Assembly (NCBI RefSeq): GCF_000956405.1
Contig: NZ_JYIV01000023.1
Location: 1 to 64,000, forward strand
Reading direction: 5' to 3'
DNA length: 64,000 bases
DNA from: Microbacterium oxydans
Lineage (GTDB): Bacteria > Actinomycetota > Actinomycetes > Actinomycetales > Microbacteriaceae
The notes below the pieces were generated by a model. That model did not search any database. It saw only the letters and a list, made by a program, of their open reading frames with translations, and was not told where the DNA came from. The translations under genes and the position numbers were made by a program. Below, piece by piece: positions 27,946 to 37,020 of this stretch (its first letter is position 1; each line of letters begins with the position of its first letter).

Positions 27946-28044
27946 TGTCATTTCTCCTTCACCGGCAGGTACGTGCCGGACGATCCGTAGTGATGAAGCG
28001 GTGGGTGAGCCACCGTGACCCGTCTTTGGGTCGAAGTCAGTATG
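27946..28044 (-). promoter_or_regulatory. Structured leader of msiK (msiK RNA-motif-like)
   Basis: On the msiK strand a likely -10 CATACT (28039-28044) is followed by three hairpins: GACCC/GGGTC, CGGTGG/CCACCG and CCGGCA/TGCCGG (27962-27979). The last abuts the AAGGAG ribosome site. Rfam describes a cis-acting msiK RNA in actinobacteria at this place. I did not run a covariance model, so the assignment is provisional. Confidence 0.5.
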
Positions 28045-28174
28045 ACATGGACAGCGGTACCTGGGTATTTCTCAGCCTGAATGGCTAGCATCGAACTCGG
28101 CCGCGCCCAGCGGCGATCGTCGCCGAGCGGCGGTCGGGGCCAACCCGGACCCCCTCAGACTCACAAGAGGAACG

Positions 28175-29113
28175 ATGTCGAGCGACGAAACGCCGAACGT
28201 CCCCACCCCTCGCAATTCTCGCGAGGTCGTGCGGGAGAAGGCTCAGAAAGTGCATGCCCAGCAGTCGAGGGCGCGCCTCATGCGACGGATCATCATCGGT
28301 GCCGTCGCGGTCGTCGCCGTAGGGGCGATCGGCACTGCGGTGACCCTTGCGGTGTCAGCACAGGTGTCGAAGCCGAAGCTCACCCCCACGGGCATGGAGT
28401 CGGACGGCGTGGTCGTCACCGACATCACCGCCGTGGCCGGGGCCGACGAGGTGCCGGTATCGCCCTCGGAAGATCCGTCAGACGCCGCCGCCCCCGCAGA
28501 GCCGACGCCCGAGGCGACCGCCTCCGAGAAGGTCGACATCCACGTCTACGTCGACTACCTCTCCCCGGACGCCGGCAAGTTCGAGCGGGCCAACGCCCGC
28601 CAGCTCGCCGGATGGATCAGCGAGGGAGCGGTCACGGTCAGCTACCACCCGGTTGCCCTGCTCACCGCGAGTTCGAACGGCACGAAGTACTCGCTGCGGT
28701 CGGCCGCAGCTGCGGCATGCGTGGCCAGCCACTCGCCCGCACAGTTCTACGCGTTCAATCACGACCTCCTCGACAAGCAGCCCGAGGTGGGCAGCGACGG
28801 CATGTCCGATGAGGATCTGGCCAACCTCGCAGCCGCTGTCGGCACCGACAACACCAAGGCTGTGCGGTCGTGCATCGAGAACGGCGACTTCGTCAGCTGG
28901 GCGAAGGACGCGACGACCCGTGCACTCGATGGGCCGCTCGCGGGGTCCAAGGACCTGAAGCTGAACGCGTCGCCCATGATCGTCGCGAACGGCGAGGCAT
29001 ACGTCGGGGCGTTCGATGACCCCGCCGAGTTCTCGCAGTTCGTGCTCAGCGTGGCCAGCGACGCCTCGCGCGCGACACCGACGCCGACTCCGACTACCAC
29101 GCCCGCCCCCTAG
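28175..29113 (+). CDS. Membrane-anchored DsbA/thioredoxin-fold protein lacking catalytic cysteines
   Basis: 312 residues. A short cytoplasmic N-terminus, one membrane helix (about 36-60), a linker rich in Pro/Ala/Glu and a DsbA-like domain from about 120 to 297, then a Thr/Pro tail. The active-site position reads DYLSPDAGKF (SPDA at 130-133) where relatives have CPxC. Other family features are kept, such as AAAACVASHSPAQFYAFN and the cis-proline segment NASPMIVANG. It is therefore unlikely to be a disulfide oxidoreductase; a chaperone or binding role is possible. Confidence 0.85.
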   Translation: MSSDETPNVPTPRNSREVVREKAQKVHAQQSRARLMRRIIIGAVAVVAVGAIGTAVTLAVSAQVSKPKLTPTGMESDGVVVTDITAVAGADEVPVSPSEDPSDAAAPAEPTPEATASEKVDIHVYVDYLSPDAGKFERANARQLAGWISEGAVTVSYHPVALLTASSNGTKYSLRSAAAAACVASHSPAQFYAFNHDLLDKQPEVGSDGMSDEDLANLAAAVGTDNTKAVRSCIENGDFVSWAKDATTRALDGPLAGSKDLKLNASPMIVANGEAYVGAFDDPAEFSQFVLSVASDASRATPTPTPTTTPAP

Positions 29114-29158
29114 GTCGAGGTGTGGTCGATGCCATCGCTAAGCTGATGGATGGCATCC

Positions 29159-29231
29159 GCCGACTTGGCGCAATTGGTAGCGCACCGTACTTGTAATACG
29201 GGGGTTACGGGTTCGAGTCCCGTAGTCGGCT
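29159..29231 (+). tRNA. tRNA-Thr (UGU anticodon)
   Basis: 73 nt; acceptor arms GCCGACT and AGTCGGC pair fully; anticodon loop CTTGTAA gives UGU; T-arm GGGTTCGAGTCCC. No encoded CCA. A strong hairpin follows within 10 nt. Confidence 0.97.
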
Positions 29232-29239
29232 CCGCAAAA

Positions 29240-29281
29240 GAAGGCCCGCATCCCCATGGAAACACTGGGATGCGGGCCTTC
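29240..29281 (+). terminator. tRNA-Thr terminator
   Basis: 15-bp stem GAAGGCCCGCATCCC and its complement with a 12-nt loop. Confidence 0.85.
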
Positions 29282-29394
29282 GTCGCATATTGGCAAGGAC
29301 GCGCCGTCCCCGGTGTGCCCCCGTGGCGCACACCACGGGGCGCATGGCGACGAGGGCGTGGACGAGCGCCCCTCCTTGAGCGCAGGATGGGCGC

Positions 29395-29793
29395 ATGACT
29401 CTAGGCGACTACCCGGTGAGGGCTTCGATCGGCGTGACGGACATCCAACGGTCCGCGGCTTTCTACGAGGGCATACTGCGGCTCGTGCCCGCGAGCATCG
29501 GCCCGAGTGCCGACATCGAAGGGGGTGCCCGCTTCTACGCGTGCGGCCGGGGCACCGTGCTCAACGTCTTCGAGACCCCTACGGCGGGATCGACGCGCTC
29601 GACGGTCGCCACGTGGTACGTCGACGAACTCGACGCGGTCGTCGCGGAGTTGACGGCGGCTGGCGCTGAATTCGTCCACTACGAGGGTTTCGATCAGGAC
29701 GAGCGAGGGATCGGTCTCCGTGCCGGCGGTGGTCGCATCGCCTGGGTGGAGGATCCCGACGGAAACACCCTCGCCTTGGAGACTGACGACTAG
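29395..29793 (+). CDS. VOC (glyoxalase-fold) family protein
   Basis: 132 residues with two beta-alpha-beta-beta-beta units. The typical start SIGVTDIQRSAAFYEGIL and the ending WVEDPDGNTLALE fit the vicinal oxygen chelate superfamily, whose members include glyoxalase I, dioxygenases and antibiotic-binding proteins. The final Glu of NTLALE can be a metal ligand. Substrate unknown. Confidence 0.82.
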   Translation: MTLGDYPVRASIGVTDIQRSAAFYEGILRLVPASIGPSADIEGGARFYACGRGTVLNVFETPTAGSTRSTVATWYVDELDAVVAELTAAGAEFVHYEGFDQDERGIGLRAGGGRIAWVEDPDGNTLALETDD

Positions 29794-29840
29794 CGGCTCC
29801 TCAGCAGGGGAGTCGGATGAGATCGTCCTAGGCTGGTGTG

Positions 29841-30119
29841 GTGCTCAAAGGACTGATCCGCCCCGTCGAAGCCCACAGCGTGACCCTCAAGGGGGAGGAC
29901 CTCGCCGAAGTCCGGGCGCAGCTCACGGCTCAGGCTCCCGAAGGGTGGGACCTGGTGTCGGCGATGGCGACGATGGAGAAGGCCGGATCGATGCGTTCCG
30001 TCGAGGGCAAGTTCCTTCGCAGGGACGGGATCCGTGAGGTCGAGGCCGACGACATGGCCGCACTCGAGGCCCAGGTTCCGGAGGGGTGGCAGCTGCTCTC
30101 CGTGTGGAAGACGGACTGA
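29841..30119 (+). CDS. Small conserved protein with two similar halves
   Basis: 92 residues. It contains two related segments, EVRAQLTAQAPEGWDLVSAM and LEAQVPEGWQLLSVW, each with the pattern PEGWxLxS, so it is an internal duplication of a short alpha-beta unit. The GTG at 29841 lies six bases after TAGGCT, which decides between it and the GTG at 29838. No function is known to me. Confidence 0.65.
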   Translation: MLKGLIRPVEAHSVTLKGEDLAEVRAQLTAQAPEGWDLVSAMATMEKAGSMRSVEGKFLRRDGIREVEADDMAALEAQVPEGWQLLSVWKTD

Positions 30120-30150
30120 CACTTTCGCTCGAGGTCGGGTGCTGGACGGT

Positions 30151-30474
30151 TCAGTTCGCTTCGTCGATGGGCGGGGCATCGACGACTTCTTCGATCAGAC
30201 TGATCCCGCCCGTCGAGCTCGCCGACTGCATGAGGTCCTGAATCCACTTCGGGTTCAGCTGCGGTGCTTCCGGCTCGTCGAAGGTGAATCGGAGCGGGAT
30301 CGAGGGGTGCAACCAGATCGTCGAGCGCCCGGGGGAGTCGCCATCGGGATGACGCCACGACAGGGTGAAGCTCTCGTTGCGGCGCAGTTTCGTCGCGATG
30401 ACCACCTTCAGGTGTGCGAGTGCGCGGTCGTCGATGTGGACGGCATCGCCATTGCCGTACTGGATCGTTCCCAT
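30151..30474 (-). CDS. DUF7882 family small protein
   Basis: 107 residues beginning MGTIQYGNGDAVHIDDRALA, a beginning I associate with a family widespread in Microbacteriaceae and sometimes mislabelled as ATP-dependent DNA ligase. The middle has FTLSWRHPDG and a string of beta strands. It ends with acidic residues. The ATG at 30474 lies seven bases after TAGGGT. Function unknown. Confidence 0.75.
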   Translation of the reverse strand: MGTIQYGNGDAVHIDDRALAHLKVVIATKLRRNESFTLSWRHPDGDSPGRSTIWLHPSIPLRFTFDEPEAPQLNPKWIQDLMQSASSTGGISLIEEVVDAPPIDEAN

Positions 30475-30696
30475 GGGTGAAACCCTATCCGTCGAGGCGT
30501 CGCGCCTTTCGCCGGTCGACGTCACGGAAGGTGGCGGAGCCCATTCCGGAGTATCGCACTAGACAGTGATATGTTACTGACTGTCGAGTTTCCTGATGCT
30601 CCTGCAGATGCATCAGGTCGAAGACGGCGCAGGTGGCCGACTCCCCGCCGCGGCCACCTGCGCTTGCCTCCCGGAGGCGGGAGCCATGGAGCGCTC

Positions 30697-31527
30697 ATGC
30701 GGGAAGCGACGACACCGGAAGCGACGGCACCAGAACACGACGACCGCCCGGACGAGAAGCTCGCACGTGCCGTGTACGAGCGTGAGAAGCGGCTGCTGCA
30801 GGTCGAGCTGCTCAAACTCCAGGCGCACATCAAGCGCTCCTCCGAACGTGTGCTCGTCCTCTTCGAAGGCCGAGACGCCGCAGGAAAGGGAGGTGCGATC
30901 ACGCGCTTCATGGAGCATCTCAATCCACGAGGTGCGCGTGTGGTCGCCCTCGACAAGCCCAGCGACATCGAGCGTACGCAGTGGTACTTCCAGCGCTATG
31001 TGGCGCACCTTCCGTCGGGTGGCGAGATCGTCCTGATGGATCGCTCCTGGTACAACCGCGCGGGCGTCGAACGGGTCATGGGCTACTGCTCGTCGGCCGA
31101 GTACGAGGAGTTCATCCAGACGGTGCCGCAGTTCGAGCGCATGCTCGTCGGGTCGGGCATGCGGCTCATCAAGCTGTGGTTCTCGGTCAGCGAGGAAGAG
31201 CAGCGTCGACGCTTCGCCCGCCGAGGCGACGACGCGGTGAAGCAGTGGAAGCTGAGCTCGACCGACGTCGCCAGCATCGATCGATGGGCCGACTACACGG
31301 CGGCGGAGGAGGCGATGTTCCTCCATACGGACACTCCCGCGCTTCCCTGGCTCGTCATCAGGTCGGACGACAAGAGACGTGCCCGGCTGGAAGCGATGCG
31401 ATGTGTCCTCGCCAGGTTCGAGTATCCCGGCAAGGATCCGCTCATCGCGCACGCCCCTGACCCGCGCCTCGCTGGTCGCCCGTCCCAGGTGGACGACGAC
31501 GAGAGGGCGCCGTCGTCACCGGCATGA
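30697..31527 (+). CDS. ppk2: Polyphosphate kinase 2 (PPK2)
   Basis: Uses polyphosphate to phosphorylate nucleotides, usually GDP or ADP. 276 residues. Walker A FEGRDAAGKGGAITR, PRGARVVALDKPSDIE, the Walker B-like MDRSWYNRAGVERVMGYC and the lid region RRFARRGDDAVKQWKLS match class I PPK2. The start is set at MREATTPEA; the upstream frame extension lacks family similarity. It is separate from ppk1, so the cell has both polyphosphate kinase types. Confidence 0.93.
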   Translation: MREATTPEATAPEHDDRPDEKLARAVYEREKRLLQVELLKLQAHIKRSSERVLVLFEGRDAAGKGGAITRFMEHLNPRGARVVALDKPSDIERTQWYFQRYVAHLPSGGEIVLMDRSWYNRAGVERVMGYCSSAEYEEFIQTVPQFERMLVGSGMRLIKLWFSVSEEEQRRRFARRGDDAVKQWKLSSTDVASIDRWADYTAAEEAMFLHTDTPALPWLVIRSDDKRRARLEAMRCVLARFEYPGKDPLIAHAPDPRLAGRPSQVDDDERAPSSPA

Positions 31528-31584
31528 CACGCAACACGGCGTCATCCGGGAATGCGCGCGTCGGGCCCGGCTGTTGTCATCGTC

Positions 31585-32538
31585 ATGACCCGCATCGGAA
31601 CCAGTGATCTCGACGTCCTCCCGCTCTCGCTCGGCGGCAACGTGTTCGGCTGGACAGCCGACCGCGACACCTCTTTCGCCGTCCTCGACGCTTTCGTGGA
31701 CGGAGGGGGCGACTTCATCGACACCGCCGACTCCTACAGCGCCTGGGTTCCGGGCAACGAGGGCGGCGAGAGCGAGACGATCATCGGCGAATGGCTGACG
31801 TCTCGCAAGCCCTCAGGCGTGGTCGTCGCCACCAAGGTGAGCCAGCACCCGGACTTCCGCGGTCTGGCCGCCTCGAACGTCCGTCGAGCCGCCGAGGCTT
31901 CGCTGCGACGTCTGGGCGTCGATGAGATCGACCTGTACTACGCCCACTTCGACGACGCGTCTGTTCCGCTGGAGGAGACCGTCGCGGCGTTCGGTCAACT
32001 CGTCGAGGACGGTCTGGTGCGTCATGTGGCGGTGTCGAACTACTCCGCTGATCGCATCCGCGCGTGGATCGATATCGCGCGCCGCACCGGGGTGGCGGTC
32101 CCCGTCGCGGTGCAGCCGCATTACAACCTCGTGCACCGCAACGAGGTCGAGGATTCGATCATCCCGGTCGCCGAGGAGTTCGACCTGGGACTCGTGCCCT
32201 ACTACTCCCTGGCGAGCGGTTTCCTCACAGGCAAGTACCGGTCGACGGAGATCGCTGGACAGGACTCTCCGCGAGCGCAGGGCGCGGCGAAGTACGCGAC
32301 CGAGGCGGGACTGCTGATCATCGACGCCCTCGAGGAGATCGGCGACGCGCACGACGCCTCCATCGCGGCGACCTCCCTCGCCTGGCTTCGCGCGCAGCCG
32401 ACGGTGGTCGCTCCGATCGCGAGTGCACGGAGCGTGGAGCAGGTTCCCGATCTGCTCAAGGGAGCGCGCCTGGAACTCTCGGCCGATGAGGTCGAGCGAC
32501 TCAATCGGGTCTCGGAGTGGACTCCGACGAACGCGTGA
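31585..32538 (+). CDS. Aldo/keto reductase
   Basis: 317 residues, (beta/alpha)8 barrel using NADPH. The catalytic tetrad can be placed: Asp in DTADSYS, Tyr in SYSAW, Lys in VATKVSQH and His in YYAHFDDAS. The cofactor region PIASARSVEQVPDLLKG is present. The last 38 bases overlap the convergent response regulator gene. Physiological substrate unknown. Confidence 0.9.
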   Translation: MTRIGTSDLDVLPLSLGGNVFGWTADRDTSFAVLDAFVDGGGDFIDTADSYSAWVPGNEGGESETIIGEWLTSRKPSGVVVATKVSQHPDFRGLAASNVRRAAEASLRRLGVDEIDLYYAHFDDASVPLEETVAAFGQLVEDGLVRHVAVSNYSADRIRAWIDIARRTGVAVPVAVQPHYNLVHRNEVEDSIIPVAEEFDLGLVPYYSLASGFLTGKYRSTEIAGQDSPRAQGAAKYATEAGLLIIDALEEIGDAHDASIAATSLAWLRAQPTVVAPIASARSVEQVPDLLKGARLELSADEVERLNRVSEWTPTNA

Positions 32539-33223
32539 TCCGGGAGTTCTCGTCGCCGACGAGTCCGAGCCGGTGCGCCAGGATCACCGCGTGGATCCTG
32601 TCGCGGGCACCCAGCTTCGCGAGCACCCGACCGACGTGGGTCTTCACGGTGGATTCTCCGACATAGAGCGTCTGCGCGATCTCCGCGTTGGTGAGGCCGC
32701 GGCCCATGGCGACGAAGACATCGCGCTCACGCTCGGTGAGGGATTCGAGAGCGGCGCTCTCGGCGGGCGCCGGAGCTGTGGAGCCGGCCCCGAGCTGCGG
32801 CGTGACGTGTTCCAGCAGCGTTCTCGTGATGCGAGGGGACAGCGCCGCATCCCCGCGATGAACGGCGCGAACGGCGGAGATCATCTCGTGACGCTGTGCG
32901 TCCTTCAGCAGGAATCCGCTCGCACCTGCCCGGATCGCCCCGAAGGCGTACTCGTCCAGATCGAACGTCGTCAGCACGAGCACCTTGGTCTGCGGGCGGT
33001 CACGGATGATCGCCTCCGTGGCGGCGATGCCGTCGAGCTCCGGCATCCGGACGTCCATCAGCACCAGGTCGGGAGCGAGGATCGCGCTCTGCGTGATGGC
33101 GGCCCTGCCGTCTCCTGCTTCGCCGACCACGACGATGTCGTCTTCCGATTCGAGCACCATCCGGAAGCCGACACGGATGAGCTCCTGGTCATCCACCAGC
33201 AGCACCCTGATCGCCTGCGTCAT
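32501..33223 (-). CDS. NarL/LuxR-type response regulator
   Basis: 240 residues. Receiver: VDDQEL acidic pair, phosphoacceptor in VLMDVRMPEL, Lys in LLKDAQRHEM. The LuxR helix-turn-helix reads TNAEIAQTLYVGESTVKTHV. The start (MTQAIRVLLVDDQ) overlaps the kinase stop by 4 nt. It ends the operon ABC ATPase - permease - kinase - regulator, and probably controls that transporter. Confidence 0.92.
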   Translation of the reverse strand: MTQAIRVLLVDDQELIRVGFRMVLESEDDIVVVGEAGDGRAAITQSAILAPDLVLMDVRMPELDGIAATEAIIRDRPQTKVLVLTTFDLDEYAFGAIRAGASGFLLKDAQRHEMISAVRAVHRGDAALSPRITRTLLEHVTPQLGAGSTAPAPAESAALESLTERERDVFVAMGRGLTNAEIAQTLYVGESTVKTHVGRVLAKLGARDRIHAVILAHRLGLVGDENSRITRSSESTPRPD

Positions 33224-34494
33224 CCCTCTTCCTCCCTCGTCTGAGGCCGTGCGACCGACGCGCCTCCCGCTGCGGGCAGGACCGCCCGCAGAACCCATCG
33301 TCCTCCACCCGCCGGCGCGGACTGCACGGTGCCGTGCACGTGCGCGGCACGCTCGGAGAGCCCACGGATGCCGAACCCATCCGACCCGACCTCACCGGCG
33401 ACGCCGTCGTTGACGATCTCGATCGTCACGGTGTCGCTCGCGTACTCCAGTCGTACGGAGATGCTCTCCGCTGTCGGGGCGTGACGCATGGCATTCGTCA
33501 CGCCCTCCTGGACGATCCTGCCGATCGCATGCGCGACAGCGGGGGATACTTCCGTCTGGCCGACCACGGTCAGCGTCGCCGGGTAGCCTGCGCGCTGAGC
33601 CGCCTCCACGGTGTCCCGCGCGGGCACGGGCTGCATCGGGGCCAACGGCAGCGGCGACTCGTCGTCGCGTAGCACCCCGAGCATCGCCCGCATCTCGGTC
33701 AGCGCGCCCCTGGCGGTATCCGCGACGTGCGCTGCGGCCTTCTGCGCCTGTTCGCGGTCGGGGGTCGCCGCCGCTCCCTCGGACAGCGCGACGATGACGG
33801 TGAGCGAGTGGGAGACGATGTCGTGCATCTCCCGTGCGATGCGGGCCCGTTCCGATGCTGCCGCGAGCTGCGCCTGTTGATCGCGCTCGATCAGCAGCTG
33901 GCGTGAGCGATCGATGATGGCGAGCAGATAGCGCTTGCGTCCGCCCACGTTGACGCCGACCAGCGTGCCGATGAGGCCGAGCGCCGCATAGCCGAGGGCG
34001 GTGTCGATCCCGACCTGGAGCACGGTGGCCCCGCTCAGCATGAGCACCGTGGTCAGCACGAGGAACCACGCGGCGCCGATCCCGTAACAGATCCAGGCGA
34101 GGCGAGCCGAGCTGTAGACCGCGAGGCCGTAGCAGGCGACGAGCAGGAGCACGATGCCGCCCGACATCCCGGTGAAGAGCCCGACGGTCCCCAGGATCAC
34201 CGCGGCGATGAAGGGACCCAGCGGTGCTCGGCGGCGCCAGAGCAGGGTGCTGCATCCGATCGCGACCATGATCAGCGTGGCGATGTTCACCGCGACATAC
34301 GTGGCCTCGGGAAGCGCGCTTCGCGGGTAGGGCGCAGCCGGGGCGAGCGTCAGGAACAGGCAGATCAGCGCGAGCAGGATATCGGCGAAGAGCGGGTGGC
34401 GAGCCCAGAACCGTCTGAACAGCCCAGGGGCACGCGGAAGCCGCAGCTCCTCGTCCTCACGGACCGAGTCGCTGCGGCTTCGCGTTCTGCTCAC
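33220..34494 (-). CDS. NarL-family sensor histidine kinase
   Basis: 424 residues with about five or six N-terminal membrane helices, a HisKA_3 domain with AREMHDIVSHSLTV (phosphorylated His) and a C-terminal HATPase domain (DGFGIRGLSERA). Such intramembrane-type kinases next to an ABC exporter often detect cell-envelope stress or antimicrobial peptides. The signal here is unknown. It is 9 nt after the permease gene. Confidence 0.9.
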   Translation of the reverse strand: MSRTRSRSDSVREDEELRLPRAPGLFRRFWARHPLFADILLALICLFLTLAPAAPYPRSALPEATYVAVNIATLIMVAIGCSTLLWRRRAPLGPFIAAVILGTVGLFTGMSGGIVLLLVACYGLAVYSSARLAWICYGIGAAWFLVLTTVLMLSGATVLQVGIDTALGYAALGLIGTLVGVNVGGRKRYLLAIIDRSRQLLIERDQQAQLAAASERARIAREMHDIVSHSLTVIVALSEGAAATPDREQAQKAAAHVADTARGALTEMRAMLGVLRDDESPLPLAPMQPVPARDTVEAAQRAGYPATLTVVGQTEVSPAVAHAIGRIVQEGVTNAMRHAPTAESISVRLEYASDTVTIEIVNDGVAGEVGSDGFGIRGLSERAAHVHGTVQSAPAGGGRWVLRAVLPAAGGASVARPQTREEEG

Positions 34495-34503
34495 AGGCCG
34501 ACT

Positions 34504-35319
34504 TTACGCGTCGCGCGTGCGCAGCACGCCCCACGCGACCAGGGCGCCACCAACGACCCAGCAGCCCAGCGTCAGGAACGCGACCGGAGCGTCGAGAGCT
34601 GCCGACTCACCGGGCATGATCGCGGACTGTGCCGCTGCCACCGGCAGATACGCCGAAGCCTCGATGACCCATGCCCAGGCCTCGCCGGCGAAGGAGAAGA
34701 AGTTCGCCACGATCGGCAGCACGAACAGCACGCCGACGGTCGCTGCGATGGCTCCGGCACCCGAGCGCAGGATGAAGCCGAACGAGACCCCGATCAGCGC
34801 GAAGACGGCCATCGCGAGGGAGGCGACGACGATCGGCAGGAGCGAAGCCGACGGGTCCGACCATTCGATGCTCTGATTGCGCGGTGCGACGATGAGCGTC
34901 ACGGCGAGCGCTGCGACGGCGAAGATCACCAGCGATGAGACGAACATGAACGCGGCCAGCACCGTCGACTTCGCCGCCAGCACCGAGCCACGGACCGGAT
35001 TCGCCGTGAGCGTGGAGCGGATCATGCCCGTCGAGTACTCGCCGGTCACGGAGATCGCACCGATGATGCCGGCGAGCAGCATGGTGAACTGGATCGGCAT
35101 CACGACGGCCTGGATCGGTTCGAAGTCGGGCATGTCGAGGGCCTGGGCGATGAGCACCGCGATCCCTACGGTCAAGGCCGCGGCGATGCCGATGGACCAC
35201 CAGGTCGAACGCAGTGTGGCGAGCTTGATCCACTCGCCGCGCAGTGCGCGCACGAACGTCAGCTTCCGACCGGTGTCGACGCGCGGCCGCGTGGGCGCGG
35301 GGGCTTGTGTCGTGGTCAT
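34504..35319 (-). CDS. ABC-2 type transporter permease
   Basis: 271 residues with six hydrophobic helices and a cytosolic N-terminus (VRALRGEWIKLATLRSTWWS) typical of ABC-2 permeases of the NatB/BcrB kind. GEYSTGMIRSTL marks the conserved loop. It overlaps the ATPase stop by 4 nt and so forms an exporter with it. Substrate unknown. Confidence 0.88.
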   Translation of the reverse strand: MTTTQAPAPTRPRVDTGRKLTFVRALRGEWIKLATLRSTWWSIGIAAALTVGIAVLIAQALDMPDFEPIQAVVMPIQFTMLLAGIIGAISVTGEYSTGMIRSTLTANPVRGSVLAAKSTVLAAFMFVSSLVIFAVAALAVTLIVAPRNQSIEWSDPSASLLPIVVASLAMAVFALIGVSFGFILRSGAGAIAATVGVLFVLPIVANFFSFAGEAWAWVIEASAYLPVAAAQSAIMPGESAALDAPVAFLTLGCWVVGGALVAWGVLRTRDA

Positions 35320-36227
35320 GAGATCTCCTTGGTGCGGTACTCGACGGAGTCGCCGGTGAGGGCGAGGTAGGCGTCTTCCAGCGAACCGGTGGTCGGGGTG
35401 AGCTCGTGCAGCGGAATGCCGCGGTCGGCGGCGAGGTCACCGATCCGCGCAGCGGGCAGTCCCACGATGTCGAGGAGATCGGGGGCAGAGCTCGCGATCT
35501 CCACATCGGGTCCGCCGACGGCTGCCACCAGGTCGGCGGGTCGCGGTGTACGCACCCGCACCGTGTTCCTGGTCCAGGCCCGCACCAGCTCGGAGAGGGG
35601 AGCATCCGCGAGGACCCGGCCGCGTCCCATGACGATGACATGATCTGCGGTCTGTGCCATCTCGCTCATCAGATGGCTCGAGAGGAGCACGGTGCGCCCC
35701 TCGGACGCGGCATGGCGGACGAACTGACGAACCCAGCGGACGCCCTCCGGGTCGAGCCCGTTGACCGGCTCGTCGAGGATGAGCGTGTGCGGATCGCCGA
35801 GCAGCGCAGACGCGATGCCCAGCCGCTGGCCCATACCGAGCGAGAACCCGCCGGCGCGCTTGCGGGCCACGGAGCCGATGCCCGCGAGGTCGATGACCTC
35901 GTCGACGCGCGAAGAGGGGATGCCATGGGTCGCTGCCATCGCGCGGAGGTGGTTGCGGGCTGTGCGACCGGTGTGCACGGCCTTCGCGTCGAGCAGCACG
36001 CCCACCTCCGTCAGCGGGGCGCGGAGCTTGCGGTACTCGCGGCCTGCCACGGCGGCGCGCCCTGACGTGGGGCGGTCGAGTCCGACGATCATCCGCATGG
36101 TGGTGGACTTGCCGGCACCGTTCGGACCCAGGAAGCCGGTGACGCTGCCCGGCTGGACGGTGAACGACACATCGTCGACGGCGGTCTTGTCTCCGAACCT
36201 CTTGGTGAGGCCTTCTGCTGTGATCAT
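35316..36227 (-). CDS. ABC exporter ATP-binding protein (BcrA/NatA type)
   Basis: 303 residues. Walker A GPNGAGKSTT, signature FSLGMGQRLGIASALL, Walker B LILDEPVNGLDPEG. The C-terminal 80 residues are typical of drug-export ATPases. The start MITAEGL is chosen because TAACGT lies seven bases upstream, fitting a leaderless mRNA and promoter for the whole four-gene operon. Confidence 0.93.
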   Translation of the reverse strand: MITAEGLTKRFGDKTAVDDVSFTVQPGSVTGFLGPNGAGKSTTMRMIVGLDRPTSGRAAVAGREYRKLRAPLTEVGVLLDAKAVHTGRTARNHLRAMAATHGIPSSRVDEVIDLAGIGSVARKRAGGFSLGMGQRLGIASALLGDPHTLILDEPVNGLDPEGVRWVRQFVRHAASEGRTVLLSSHLMSEMAQTADHVIVMGRGRVLADAPLSELVRAWTRNTVRVRTPRPADLVAAVGGPDVEIASSAPDLLDIVGLPAARIGDLAADRGIPLHELTPTTGSLEDAYLALTGDSVEYRTKEIS

Positions 36228-36321
36228 GCAGACCACGTTACGGAGCGACTCCGTGAGCGCGCGTCCCCCTCAGGTACACATCTGGTGCAGGGGCCTCCGA
36301 CCGACGACGGACATCCGTCCG

Positions 36322-36948
36322 TCAGCTGCGCGGACGGGCCTGCACCCGATCGACCATCTCGTCGGACGCGGCGATCGCCTCGTCGATGATCTCTCTCGTG
36401 ACCGGAGCGGTCAGCCAGTCGTGGCTCAACCACGCGGGGATGAGCAGCGGCATCCGATCGTGCAGATGAATGAGGTGCGGGGGTGCAGGGCGCATCACGA
36501 TCGAATAGCACGTGTACCACTGGTCATCGGCGGTGCGGCCGCGTTGAGTGACGGCCGCCATGCCGAAGAGCGTGCCGTCGTCGACGATGAACTCGTTCCA
36601 CTGCCGCGATGGCTTCTGCATCTCGTACCAGCTCGTCGCCGGGACGAGGCCCCGGGACTTCGCGCCGCCCGGGCGCTCCTGCAGCCGCTCGGAGCGGGTG
36701 TTGATGGAGGGGAACTTGGCCGGCTCGCCGTTCACGAGGTAGCCCCACCATGCGGGTTCCAGCGTCGGCGCGGCGTCGAGCTGCGTGATCAGCGGATTGA
36801 GGTTGCGCAGGTTCTTGCCCGTCGGGCGGACGGTCTCTCCCGCGTTCTCGCGCGCCCAGACGCGCAGGCCCTCGAGCACCGCGTCATCGGCCGCGGCGAG
36901 GAGCTCTGCATCGGTGAACCGGGGATCGAGACCGTAGCTCGCGCACAT
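36322..36948 (-). CDS. SOS response-associated peptidase/abasic-site shield (YedK/HMCES)
   Basis: Covalently traps abasic sites in single-stranded DNA. 208 residues. After Met removal the catalytic Cys2 leads (MCASYGL), NTRSERLQERP and LVPATSWYEMQK match the SRAP domain, and the catalytic His is in HLHDRMPLLIP. The start is fixed by Cys2 and by TACGCT six bases upstream. Confidence 0.93.
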   Translation of the reverse strand: MCASYGLDPRFTDAELLAAADDAVLEGLRVWARENAGETVRPTGKNLRNLNPLITQLDAAPTLEPAWWGYLVNGEPAKFPSINTRSERLQERPGGAKSRGLVPATSWYEMQKPSRQWNEFIVDDGTLFGMAAVTQRGRTADDQWYTCYSIVMRPAPPHLIHLHDRMPLLIPAWLSHDWLTAPVTREIIDEAIAASDEMVDRVQARPRS

Positions 36949-37020
36949 GCCGCCAGCGTAGCCGGGGGCTCCGACATCCGCACGGTGGGGTGAGCGCACG
37001 AGCTCGGGTAGGGTCGACAG

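Noticed and set aside
30151..30474. ATP-dependent DNA ligase
   Set aside because: A label sometimes given to this family; the 107-residue protein has no ligase KxDG motif.
29395..31527. Genomic island inserted at tRNA-Thr
   Set aside because: No integrase and no direct repeat of the tRNA 3' end are visible; the genes look like ordinary chromosomal ones.
32501..36227. Novel antibiotic-resistance island
   Set aside because: ABC exporter plus NarL-type two-component operons are common chromosomal units; no resistance-specific residue can be shown.
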